From Anaeramoeba flamelloides (taxonomy: Eukaryota > Metamonada > Anaeramoebidae): DNA of 64,000 nt. A program made the translations under genes and the position numbers. Numbering within the stretch: the first letter of the stretch is position 1; every line of letters begins with the position of its first letter. Location of the stretch: positions 6,131,501-6,195,500 of the forward strand of contig JANTQA010000008.1 of NCBI GenBank assembly GCA_027625915.1, given 5' to 3'. The notes beneath the pieces were generated by a model. That model was given only the letters and a program-made list of their open reading frames with translations, was not told where the DNA came from and made no database searches. Of this stretch, positions 1 through 10,061 are shown piece by piece.

Positions 1-1277
1 TCTTTTTGCTTGTCATCGTCCTTTTCTTTTCCAGTTTGCCTTTGTTTTCTTCTTTTTTCCTTCTTATTGTTTAAATGAAATTGTGATTCCGTTTGGTTTA
101 ATTGCTTTTTTTTTTTTTTAATTTTTTTTTCCAAAATCTTTATTAAATTTTCTTCACCATCAATTTCATTTTTTAATTCTTGTATTTTTTTTAATAAAGT
201 TTTTGTATTTGTTTTTTCTTTGTTTGAAGGTTCACTATTATTGCTCTTGTTGCTCTTATTATTACGAATAACTAAAAAATTATTAAAATTCCAATTCAAA
301 GAACAAAGGGTATCTTCAAATAATAAATTGAAGATTTCTTCGGAAATAATATTTTTTTGATTTTTTTCCTTTATGAGATCCAGAGCATTTCTGAATTGTT
401 TATTTTTATTTTTATTGTTCTTCTTCACAGTTGGTAATTTTAAAATTTCTTGAATTAATTTTTTCAAATGGCTGTTGAGATGTTTGTAGTGCTTGTTTAA
501 CAATGCATTTTTCTTTTTTTTAGTATTAAACAAAGAATTATTTTTTTCATTTTGATAATTTTTATTTCGATACGTTGTATCTTCCTTTTTTTCAAGATTT
601 AAGATTTTCGGTATCTTGTTGCTTCCGTGAATACAAAGCAATAGTGATCTATTTTTTGTTTGACCACCAACCACTTGCTTCCTATCTATCAAAAATGCTT
701 TTATTAGGATAACTAACGATCTTAAAAGTTTCCATTTACATTCCGTTGGTTCATTACCCATTTTTTGAAGTGAAAACAAATTCCCTTTTTGATTTAGAAA
801 CCCTGGGTTTTTCTTTAATTGGTTTTGAAAAATCGTTTTGAACCAATAATTATAAGTTTTGAAATTTTGTTTCTTGATTTCTCCTTTGTTTTGCATTTTT
901 TTGATTTTGATTGTTTTAAATGGTAAGAAAATATTCAAAACACAAATTAATGAAATTCCTCCATCTTTTAAAATTTTTGAAAGAGTAATTTCTTGATCTT
1001 TTTTTTTTTCTTTTTCGTTTTCTTTTTCTTTTTCTTTCTCTTTTTCTTTTTCTTTTTCTTTTTTTTTTTCTTTTTCTTTTTCTTTTTGTATTTGTTTTTT
1101 TATTTCCTGATTAGAAACCTGTTTGATGATGACAGATAAGAAGTTCAGATCTAGAATTGATTTGAAATCATGAATTTGTTCAACAGATAAATTTGCTATC
1201 TTTGGAGTTTCTTTGAAATGTGTAACAAGCTGTTTTTCATATTTTGCAAATTTAAATAATGAATAGGTTGAAGACAT
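1..1277 (-). CDS. Unrecognised Lys-rich protein, 5' part (runs off left edge)
   Basis: An open frame of about 425 codons starts at ATG 1277-1275 and stays open to base 1, so the C-terminus lies outside the window. A stop in the same frame (1286-1284) lies just upstream of the ATG, fixing the start. The protein begins MSSTYSLFKFAKYEKQL. It has a charged Lys/Glu repeat of about 35 residues near residues 62-95 (CTTTTT-type repeat on the plus strand, 1000-1085), then a more ordinary section with a short hydrophobic stretch (ISLICVLNIFLPF) and a WKLLRSLVILIKAFLI segment. The later part is Asn/Lys-rich with coiled-coil character. I recognise no domain. The length of uninterrupted frame in such AT-rich DNA, with non-repetitive stretches on both sides of the repeat, makes it very likely a real gene; its function is unknown. 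Confidence 0.8.
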   Translation of the reverse strand, partial: MSSTYSLFKFAKYEKQLVTHFKETPKIANLSVEQIHDFKSILDLNFLSVIIKQVSNQEIKKQIQKEKEKEKKKEKEKEKEKEKEKENEKEKKKDQEITLSKILKDGGISLICVLNIFLPFKTIKIKKMQNKGEIKKQNFKTYNYWFKTIFQNQLKKNPGFLNQKGNLFSLQKMGNEPTECKWKLLRSLVILIKAFLIDRKQVVGGQTKNRSLLLCIHGSNKIPKILNLEKKEDTTYRNKNYQNEKNNSLFNTKKKKNALLNKHYKHLNSHLKKLIQEILKLPTVKKNNKNKNKQFRNALDLIKEKNQKNIISEEIFNLLFEDTLCSLNWNFNNFLVIRNNKSNKSNNSEPSNKEKTNTKTLLKKIQELKNEIDGEENLIKILEKKIKKKKKQLNQTESQFHLNNKKEKRRKQRQTGKEKDDDKQK

Positions 1278-1919
1278 TCTCAATTAAATAAAAAGATTCT
1301 TTTTTGTAAAACTATAATGTAAAAAAGAAAAAAGGAAAAAATGATAGTTTGTAAATTTATTCAGGAAAAGAATAGCACAATAATTGTAATCTCTTTTTTT
1401 ACTTCACAACACTTTTGTTTTTTGAAATTATTCCAAATTTTGAAAGGAATTACAAGATCAAAATTTAATTACTTTCAATTAAAAAGTTTGTACAATTCAA
1501 ACTATTAAAAAGTTGTAATTCAAACAATTTTCCACTTTACAGTTTTCATAAAAAGAGTTTCAGGTTATTTAAAAGTTAACAAATATTTTTGGATTGACTA
1601 ACTTTCAGAAATTTCAATTATATTCAAAATGTTATCTTTTGTTAATCATTATTTTTTTCCTTTTTTAGCTTATCAAAGTTTGTATCAAGTATTTGAAATT
1701 TGAAAGAATTTCAGAAACTGAAATCTTGCAGACTGTCATACTACAGTTCCAAAAACTCTTGAACAATATTTGTATGGATTGTGCGATTCTCGTTGTGTTA
1801 TCTCGTCTAATGGTTTTAATAATTATTACAACAACAATTATACCAACAAGTATCAATTTCTCCTTTGGTCTTCGAATTTTAATTGCACATTATTTTTCAA
1901 ATTATTGTATCAGTCTTTC

Positions 1920-2300
1920 ACATAAAAAAGTGTAAAATTTTAAAATACTTTATTGGTGATATTCTTTTTTTCAAAATTTTGTCTATTTTTCCCAGTGTGA
2001 AACAATTCTAATCGATTAAGAAACCCAGAAATGAAAATTTTTTTTCTTAGATCAATTTTTTTTTTCCAGATATTATAAAAAGAAAAAATATTAAATTCAT
2101 TTTATTTCTGACACTCTACAATTTTTTAACCTTGTTTTTTTGTTAAATATTTTCCCCATTATTAGACAACAACTAGTCTTTATAACCAGGTATATTAATA
2201 TAAGTTTTTTTTTGTCTTTTTTGAGATAATTCTTTTGGTTAACCAAAAAATTCAGTTATTAAACCTTTTGTAAAATATTTAAATTGTTTAAAGAAGTATA
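1920..2300 (+). repeat. Dispersed repeat E, copy 1
   Basis: About 350 bp that matches, in inverted orientation, 41370-41720. Shared blocks in order include TTTTAAAATACTTTATTGGTG, AATTCTAATCGATTAAGAAA, TTAAATTCATTTTATTTCT, and TTTTGAGATAA followed by TTTTGGTTAACCAAAA. The match is diverged and gapped, so it is an old repeat. The class is unknown; the palindrome TTGGTTAACCAA near one side is the only structural hint. Confidence 0.6.
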
Positions 2301-4492
2301 GTTATAACCGTTAAAGTTATAAAGTCATTTACTTATTTTACTCAGAAACTATATTTTTGTTATCAGACTTAATTCGATTGTTTTAAAATAAAATTTTCTA
2401 GAAGATATTTTAGAATTAATGTAATTTTACTCTCAAAATTCAAAATCAATGGGTTTTTTTCAATATGATCAAACAATTTGTGCAAAACATTTTTTCAAAT
2501 AATTTTTTTGCAATTTTTTTCCATTTTTTGAAAACCAGATAACAACTTTTTCAAACTTTAAAGAATACAAAGATTTTTCTTAATAGACCCTAATTTATTT
2601 GATAATCTTGTAAGTTCAACTCCATAAAAAAGAGTTTTTTATTCATCTAAATTTCAAGTTATTTTGTTTATTATAATTTATATTGAAATACTCAATAATT
2701 AAAATCAAAATAAAAAAATATTCTTTTTAATTTCAATGCTTTCTAACACAAAATGAAAAATATATTCGACAATTTCTAAGAATTAAATTATTTATTAATA
2801 AAAATAATATGTTTTTTGATTTGTTTTATATTGGAATTTTGTGAGAAATTTTGATTTGAAAAAATAGAATAAAAAGAATAAATTGTTTCAATGGGGTTAA
2901 CTCGACCATTTAATGGGCAATAACACTCATTACAAATAAAGAATATATTCACTAGTGTAAAAATAAAAATTATAAAAAAATTTTTTCTACAATTTTGATA
3001 GATCTTTACTTTATTTCATTTTATTTATCAAAAATACCAGTCTCTTAATGATTATTTTCGAAAAGAGTTTGAAAAGAAACAGGAAGTTTTTTTAGATTCT
3101 TAGAATTAAAGTTTTATTTTGAGTTTAAAAGTTTAAAAAATAATTTTACTATTTAGAAAATAACCTCATAATTAATTTGTAAACGGTTGATCAATGTAAA
3201 TTAAAAGTAATCTTTCATTTTTCTTAAATTTTACACCACAAATGATTAATGGAAGGAATGATAAAAACTAATCACATTTGACAGTATTTTCCACAAGTTT
3301 AAGTATTTAAAAGAAATCTTTACAAATTTACAATCAAATTTAAAATTTCACTGGACAAAATGTAGATCATTTTTAAGAAAATTTTTAATCACCCAAAAAA
3401 CAGAACAAATTTTTTACAATTAAAAATTTTCAATGGATTATAACAAATTTCAATCCTAATTTAAATCTTACTTTGAATACTAAAGAATTTACAATCAAAT
3501 TTGTTAAATACGTTAGACCGAATTATCTTGTATATTTTTACAATAAGATGGAAAAAAGAAAAATCACCTGTTTTATTTGAAATGTAGTTTTATAATATGA
3601 TCAGGGATTTTTTTGGCATCGGTAAAGAAGATATTTTTAAAAAAATTAGTCTCTTATTTATATTTTTTTCAACAATTCAGAAATATTATTCTTTTTTGTA
3701 TCATTTAAAGGGTAAAAAAAAAAAAAAAAAATTAAATTTTATTATTTTTTTAAAGTTTTTTTTTTGAATACTTAAGAAAACAGATTTTTTTAATTTTGTA
3801 CTTATTGTCAAAATCAAGTTTGATAACACTTTTTTTTTTATGGTTAAATAAATTGTTTTTTAAAAATATAAATTCAAAATAAAAGTTATTTTTTTGTAAC
3901 AAAAGTCATCCGAATAAAGTATGAATTCAAAATTATTAGCCAATATATTCATTTTTTTTTATTAATAGAGATTAATTTTCTGGGTTAGGGAATATTTTAT
4001 ATGGTGAAAACAGTGAAAATGTAATAAAAAACACTCTATAAAGATTTTAATACTCTTTATCAAATTTAAACTGGGAATTTCTTATATAAAACAATCCAAA
4101 ATTCTCATAATTCCAACAATTTTCTCAACTATAATTTTCTCAAATTCTACCAAAAAATTATTAATATTTGACCATAAAGAGAAATAATTGTTATCAAACT
4201 TGATTTCAGCAAGCTGTTCTAACTATTTTTTTACATTTGCTATTATGTGTTTGAATTGTATTCAGATTTTGAGTTGAACTTCATAACAAGAATAGTAAAA
4301 TCTATATAAATACTTTCAAGACTTTTTGGTCCTTTCAGCCTTACAGTCTACAATATTTCAGTTTCTGGTATTCTTTCATATTTTTTCAATTTTCAAATAC
4401 TTGAGAAAAGTTTTTACAGCAAAAAAAGCCTAAAAAATAATTTTTAACAAAAGATTAACAGTTGGAATTTATTTGAAATTTTTGAAAGTTAT

Positions 4493-4655
4493 ATTGATAT
4501 TTTAATTATAAATTGGAATAATTTACACTCTATTTTCAATTTTTCTTTTTTCAATAGAGCAACAAAGAACAACCTACTCTTTGGAAAAGGGAATTTATAA
4601 AAGAAAAAATTCTAGAAAAAGAAGTGAAAATTTTTTACTATTTAGAATTCAAATA
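4493..4655. repeat. Worn copy of TIR repeat H (ACTGGTATTTGA family)
   Basis: About 160 bp resembling the better-preserved element at 37872-38040. Both ends carry related inverted sequences (TTTTAATTATAAATTGG near the left, TTAGAATTCAAATAATTG at the right) and the middle shares a GAGCAACAAA...CTACTCTTTGG block. It is old and degraded, and the boundaries are approximate. Confidence 0.45.
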
Positions 4656-5516
4656 ATTGTATCAAAAGAAAAATATTTGATAATTTTCAAAAAAAAATAA
4701 ACTGTTTTTATGAACACAATAAAGCGAAAGATCTCTAAAGAGCAAGTTTTTAAAAAATTTTTAATTGTAAAAACTTTGAAATAAAAGTTCTTGATTTTGG
4801 ATCTTGTAATTCCTCTCAAAATTTGAAATTTGTCAAAAAACAAAAGTGTTGTCAAGTAAAATAAGTGACAATAATTTTTGTGCAATTTTTGTCCTCTTTC
4901 AAATCCTTGAAAGTCTTTTTTTTTAAATTTTTCCACAAAAATCTATTTTAAATATTTTTTTCCAAGTTTTTGTTGATTTTCGCTTAATAAATTGTAAATT
5001 TTTTTATCTTATTTCTTAGGATCACTATTTCTTTTTGAAAGGTGAACGTCAAATAACTCAAGAACTAAACACATCCCAGGATGGAAATGGTGTCAATAAA
5101 ATGCTCTGAAAAAACATATTGTTTTTTTTCTATAAAGTTTTGTATTTTCGCTCACAGTTATTTGTTCATAAGCATAGTATCCAATTGAATTTAATATCTC
5201 TTACTTTTTAGTGAGTTAAAGAAAGAACACTCCTCACAAGCAGAATAACTAAAAAAAAAAGTTGGAGAATGAAAATTAACACAAGATCATAACTCAATTA
5301 TTGAACTTTAAGATAATTCTTAAGAAAATACTAAATATGAAATTATCGTCGATTTGAAAAAAGAAAATAAGTCACTTAAATGTTTGACAATGAAAATTTA
5401 TAACAATTTTTTTAATCTTAAACAGTTTGTATGAATGTTTTCTCTCAGGAAATTAGCATAACTACTGAATTACAAAACATTTTTTCGATTTTTTTCTAAA
5501 AAAAAAGTTTTTCATA

Positions 5517-6941
5517 ATGAGCGAAAAAAAAAAAAGGAAAAGGAAAAAAAAAACCAGAAAAAAAAAAGAAACAGAAAATAAAAAAGAAAAAGAAAAAACA
5601 GAAATAGATCAGCAATACCAAAAAATCCAAGGAGCAGTTGAATTAAAAGAGTACCATGCACTCGTGATTGAATCAAATATTGGAACGAAAAAGCTCTCAA
5701 AAATCTTAAGTTCCACAGAGGCGACACTCAGATTATTGTGCAGACCTAAACACATAAATTTAACATTTATGAATCAAATAATGGAAATTGGTAGTATTTA
5801 TAATATCAAAAATCATATGGGATTTGAAAACCCACACAAAATGCTTACAAGGTATAAAAATGCATTACGTGTGCACAAGAAACAGAAGATCTCAATCCAA
5901 AACTTTTCTAATCTCATCAAAAAAATGAAAAAACTTTCGAAGAAATTAGACAAACCAATTAGCACAATTAATAAGCTAAACACACAAATAATCACCATAT
6001 TAATCCATTCGAAAGAAAAAGCTTTCATTTTATTTGATCCAAATGTTCGAAAATTATCCAAAAACCCCACACTAATTTCATTTTTCAAGACTGATGGATT
6101 GAAAAAGTATCTATTTTCCATTTTTAAGCAACATTTAAAGAGTTCTAATATTCTTGATGTTACCTATTTCCTCATCAAGAATAATGATCAAGAAAATTCC
6201 AAAATCACAAAAAATAAATACCAAAAGCTTTTTCAAGAAATCTCCAAATTCCAAAGACTCAAAAAAGAACAAAAGATAAAAGAACTTGGACTGAGGGTTC
6301 AGCAAATAAAAACCTTTGAAAGAAAAATTGAGGATCATAAAAAGAATAAAGTGGATCTTAAACAAGAAAATGAGGAAACTCAAACAGAAATTGATAATTT
6401 AACGGCCAAAATTGAAAAATACAACAAGGAAATTGAGACAAACGAACAAAAACTTTTAAAACTGTTAACCAAAAAAAATAATTTAGAAACGAAATTCCAA
6501 AAAGTAGAGCAAGATTTCAATAAAGTTCAGAAAAAAAAAATCAATCCTTCTTCAAAAAATTCTAAAATACAAACTGAATATAAAAAAGAAAGAAGGGAAT
6601 ATCTAATAAATAAAAAAAAATGGCATTCTTTGTTAAAAAAACAATCTAAAAAATTAGAAAAAAGTGAAAGTAGTGAAACTTCTGAAGATGAATCAGGTTC
6701 AAGTTCGGGATCTAGTTCAAGTTCATGTTCTGTTTCTGGTTCTGATTCGGGTCGAGGTTCAGGTTCAAGTTCGGATTCTGGTTCTGGTTCGGGTTCGGGT
6801 TCTTATTCTTATTCTGGTTCTGGTTCTGGGTCGGGTTCTGGTTCTGGATCTAGTTCAGATAATTCTACAAATGATGATATTTCATCATCATCCTCTTCTT
6901 CTTCAGTGAGTGGGTCACATTTAAAAAAGAAAAAAAATTAA
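5517..6941 (+). CDS. Unrecognised coiled-coil protein with Ser/Gly repeat tail
   Basis: An intronless 474-codon frame starts at ATG 5517. It has four parts: a very basic N-terminus (residues 1-30, MSEKKKRKRKKK...), an ordinary-composition, probably globular helical part (about 35-230), a long predicted coiled coil (about 235-385, rich in Lys/Glu/Gln/Leu), then an acidic, Ser/Gly repeat segment (about 385-465, built on a GGTTCT-type hexanucleotide) and a short basic end (HLKKKKN). The basic start is of nuclear- or nucleolar-targeting type, and the Ser-rich acidic tail resembles phosphorylated tails of nucleolar chaperone-like proteins. That is a compositional guess only. I recognise no named domain. 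The stop is followed by an A-rich region (6942-7100) that could be 3' UTR. The middle section makes chance unlikely. Confidence 0.85.
   Translation: MSEKKKRKRKKKTRKKKETENKKEKEKTEIDQQYQKIQGAVELKEYHALVIESNIGTKKLSKILSSTEATLRLLCRPKHINLTFMNQIMEIGSIYNIKNHMGFENPHKMLTRYKNALRVHKKQKISIQNFSNLIKKMKKLSKKLDKPISTINKLNTQIITILIHSKEKAFILFDPNVRKLSKNPTLISFFKTDGLKKYLFSIFKQHLKSSNILDVTYFLIKNNDQENSKITKNKYQKLFQEISKFQRLKKEQKIKELGLRVQQIKTFERKIEDHKKNKVDLKQENEETQTEIDNLTAKIEKYNKEIETNEQKLLKLLTKKNNLETKFQKVEQDFNKVQKKKINPSSKNSKIQTEYKKERREYLINKKKWHSLLKKQSKKLEKSESSETSEDESGSSSGSSSSSCSVSGSDSGRGSGSSSDSGSGSGSGSYSYSGSGSGSGSGSGSSSDNSTNDDISSSSSSSSVSGSHLKKKKN
6700..6862 (+). repeat. GGTTCT-type hexanucleotide repeat inside the coding region
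   Basis: An imperfect (GGTTCN) tract encodes Ser-Gly pairs in the frame of the 5517-6941 gene. It is the most GC-rich stretch of that gene. Another frame (6664-6909) is also open through it, as expected for a 6-bp repeat, and that second frame is not a gene. Confidence 0.8.
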
Positions 6942-7287
6942 CAAAAGAAAAGAAAGAAAAATAAATCAAAGGAAAAAAAGAAAAGAAAAGAAAAATCAAA
7001 AAACGATAAAAAGAAAAGAAAAAAAAAATCAAAAAAGTGAAAAAGAAGAAGAAAGAAATAAATTTATAAAACCAATAAAAAAAAATATCCTTCAAAAATC
7101 AAGATAAATTATTATTAATATAAACTTTACTCTATTTTCAATTCAAAGTATTTATATATATTTTATTGTATTTATTTTTAAAAAAAAAAAAAAATGATCA
7201 ATACAATCATTTTTTAATAAAAATAAACTTTTATCTAAAAAAATCAAATTATTTTTTTTTTTTTTGGACAAAATTAATATTTTTTTA

Positions 7288-7731
7288 CAGCCGTTCCAAA
7301 GCTACCATAAAATTTTAAATAAAACACAATTGATTTTTCTATTCTTATTTTCTATTTTCAAAAAATTCTGAAATAAGAGTTATTATTTAAAAAAAATTTC
7401 AATAAATGAGCTATTATTCAAATTTTTGAAACATCAAATATAAAATTCAAGATCCCATGAAACTTAAAAATTATTGGTCCAAAAGAGCACAAAAAAAGTA
7501 TCAATATTTTCTGATCTTTATAAATTTACCTTTTTGTGAACAATATTTTAAAGTGCTTCATGAATCTTCAAAAATTTTTTTTTAATGTTTCAAAAATTTG
7601 AATAATAGCTCATTTATTGAAATTTTTTTTAAATAATAACTCTTATTTCCGAATTTTTTGAAAATAGAAAATAAGAATAGAAAAATCAATTGTGTTTTAT
7701 TTAAAATTTTATGGTAGACTTGGAAAGACTG
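7288..7731. mobile_element. Long-TIR MITE (TA target), single copy
   Basis: A 444-bp element has inverted arms of about 147 bp each: 7288-7434 pairs with 7585-7731. The outer ends are CAGCCGTTCCAAAG and, on the other strand, CAGTCTTTCCAAGT, and both arms continue with CTACCATAAAATTTT. TA flanks both sides (7286-7287, 7732-7733), which fits a Tc1/mariner-type non-autonomous element. The arms are almost identical over most of their length, so the element is fairly young. There is no coding capacity. I see no second copy in the window. Confidence 0.85.
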
Positions 7732-7883
7732 TAAATATTAGTATTCTAACCAAAGCTCGTAATATTAGTTATATATAAATTACTTATTTTCAATTTTTTA
7801 TATATTGGTATTCTAAACCAATACTATGATGAAATTTGCTATTTCAAAGAAGGTTAGAAGTAAGGTATTTCCAAACATATGGG

Positions 7884-8309
7884 TATATATATATATATAT
7901 ATATATATAACCAACATTTCAAAAATTATGACTCACCTGAAATAATAAATTGAAATATATATATATATATATATATATATATCCTTTAGTATTCAAGAAC
8001 AATTAATAACTAAATATGATTTTAAATTCACTTTTAAATCATTCTAAATATATAAAAACTGATATTTTAAAGATTAAAAAAAAAATATAACCAAAAACTA
8101 AAAAAAATGAGTTATAATTTTTAAAATGTACATTACAGATTTTTTATTACTGAAATTACACTGAAAAAAAAGTTTAACAACAAGATTTTTTATGAATAAT
8201 TAAATTAATTTTAAAAGAAATTACTTAGTCTCAATATTCATCGTGATTAATTGTCTTTTCGAAGATATGTTTTTTTTACACAATCTCTTTCTCTAAAAAT
8301 CAAAATCAA

Positions 8310-8340
<31 letters not shown>

Positions 8341-8512
8341 GAAAGCTTTGAAAGATAGAAAAAGAAAAACAAAAGAAAAACAAAAATTAGAAAAAATGAT
8401 TCTCATCAAAAAATTTGAAAATATTTTTTTGAGAAGAATATAGGAATAAACCCTCAAAAAAACTTCCATTAACATTATAAAGTTGGTTAAAAATTGTGAT
8501 AGCTAGTTTATG

Positions 8513-8551
<39 letters not shown>

Positions 8552-8645
8552 AGGTATGATGATTGTGTTGATGTCATGAAACGCATTGGCGCACGCGTGA
8601 GCAACGCGTAAAATTCGTTTCTTTGATATATATATATATATATAT
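7884..8645. repeat. Cluster of AT dinucleotide tracts
   Basis: There are four AT-dinucleotide runs at about 7884-7909, 7955-7982, 8518-8548 and 8627-8645. The last two flank the CpG-rich island at 8580-8612. Confidence 0.9.
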
Positions 8646-10061
8646 TGATATATGCATATAGATGCATGGGATATTTGATTATACGAAAAATTAAAAAGGT
8701 AAATCATATGTGATAACACAGCTCAATTAAAGTTTTTCTCCAAAATTCACAATTTTTCAATATTTCAATATTTCTTACTATATACCTCAAATATACTTCA
8801 TTCTTGAAATCAAAAAAAAAACAATAATTAAAATACAAAAATAATTAAAATAATAGAAACAATAATTTATTGTATATATTTATTTAAAGTCTGTTAACAA
8901 AAAAAGAAATTATCGAAAAATTATGAATGAAAATTTATTTTTGATGTAATTAAATACTTTTTAAAAATAAATTTTTTTGATCGATCACAAAAAAAAAATA
9001 AAAGTATAAACAAAAAAGAAAATCAAATAAATACTAATTATTTTAATCACGGATTTACTAGACATACTGATTTAAATCTTCTCTACACATGAATTGGTTG
9101 TTTTAATCTTATCTTATTCATTTATCAATTTCTACTTATTATTTTATATTAAATAAATATTATAATAAAATATGTGAATTTATCTAAGAAATAATATTTT
9201 ATACTTAAAATTATCTAAAAAAGTGATTGTGTTTATTACTTTGGTTAACTCGTGTTTTGAATTTGTTCTCACAGTCTAAGAAAGAAATATTTTTTTATTA
9301 AAATCTAATAAGTAGAAAAATTGTTAAAAAAGGTAACAAAAGAATTATTTAAAAACAGTTTTGTTAAAAGATAAATAATAAAAAATGAAATTATTTTTTA
9401 ACATAATAAAGTTCTTCCTATGAAAGTAATTGTTAATAAACCATAAATAAAATAATCAATTAAGTACAATATTTAGGTTTAAAAATGGTTTTATAGTATC
9501 AAAAAAATTTTAAAATTATTGTAATTTTATTGCTCATAAGTTCGAGTAGAATCGATATAATGAAAAAAATCAAAGATCGGATTTTCCCAAATAGCAATTG
9601 TGAAAAAAAAATTTTTTTTAAGTTAATAATTTTAAATATTTTTATTGTGATCAATAAAAAATATTATTGGGAGTGGCAATTGTTTTAAGATTCAAACGAG
9701 TTATTTGAAAAATGAAATGTTTAGTATTGTAACAACCCTTAAAACTTCAAAAACAGAAATTTCTTGGTAAAAAGTTTTTTTTAATAGGGATAAATTAGTA
9801 ATATAATTTCTCTCCTTACCATTGTTAATTAATCAACACCTAATAAGAATTCTAATTTTTAGATAATTTCTTTAGATATTAAACTCAGGTTTGAACAGTA
9901 AAATGCAAGTTTATTCATTAGATATAATATTAAATTTAAAATTCAACTAGTACTGATTAATTGTTTTAAGAGGATGTTTTAACCATCCGAAAAAATAGAT
10001 AGCTACTCAAATTTGAAATCCAATAAAAAAGTGAAATTTTGTACTAGTTTTTTTACAATTG

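Larger units (their letters stand above)
1278..5516. other. Gene-free stretch, 4.2 kb
   Basis: It lies between two divergently transcribed genes (minus-strand gene ending its 5' end at 1277, plus-strand gene starting at 5517), so both promoters should be here, but no clear TATA or initiator element stands out in the AT background. It contains a copy of a dispersed repeat (1920-2300) and a worn TIR repeat (4493-4655). Open frames of 60-95 codons here (for example 1693-1935 and 4649-4936) are low-complexity and look like chance. Confidence 0.6.
6942..10061. other. Gene-free stretch with MITE and (AT)n tracts
   Basis: It holds a long-TIR element (7288-7731), several AT dinucleotide tracts, and a short CpG-rich island at about 8580-8612. 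A 110-codon minus-strand frame (8387-8719) is made largely from the AT repeats and is not believed. The rest is plain AT-rich DNA in which I see nothing. Confidence 0.6.

Noticed and set aside
8387-8719. 110-codon minus-strand frame with Ile/Tyr repeats
   Set aside because: It is created by AT dinucleotide tracts, with no family resemblance.
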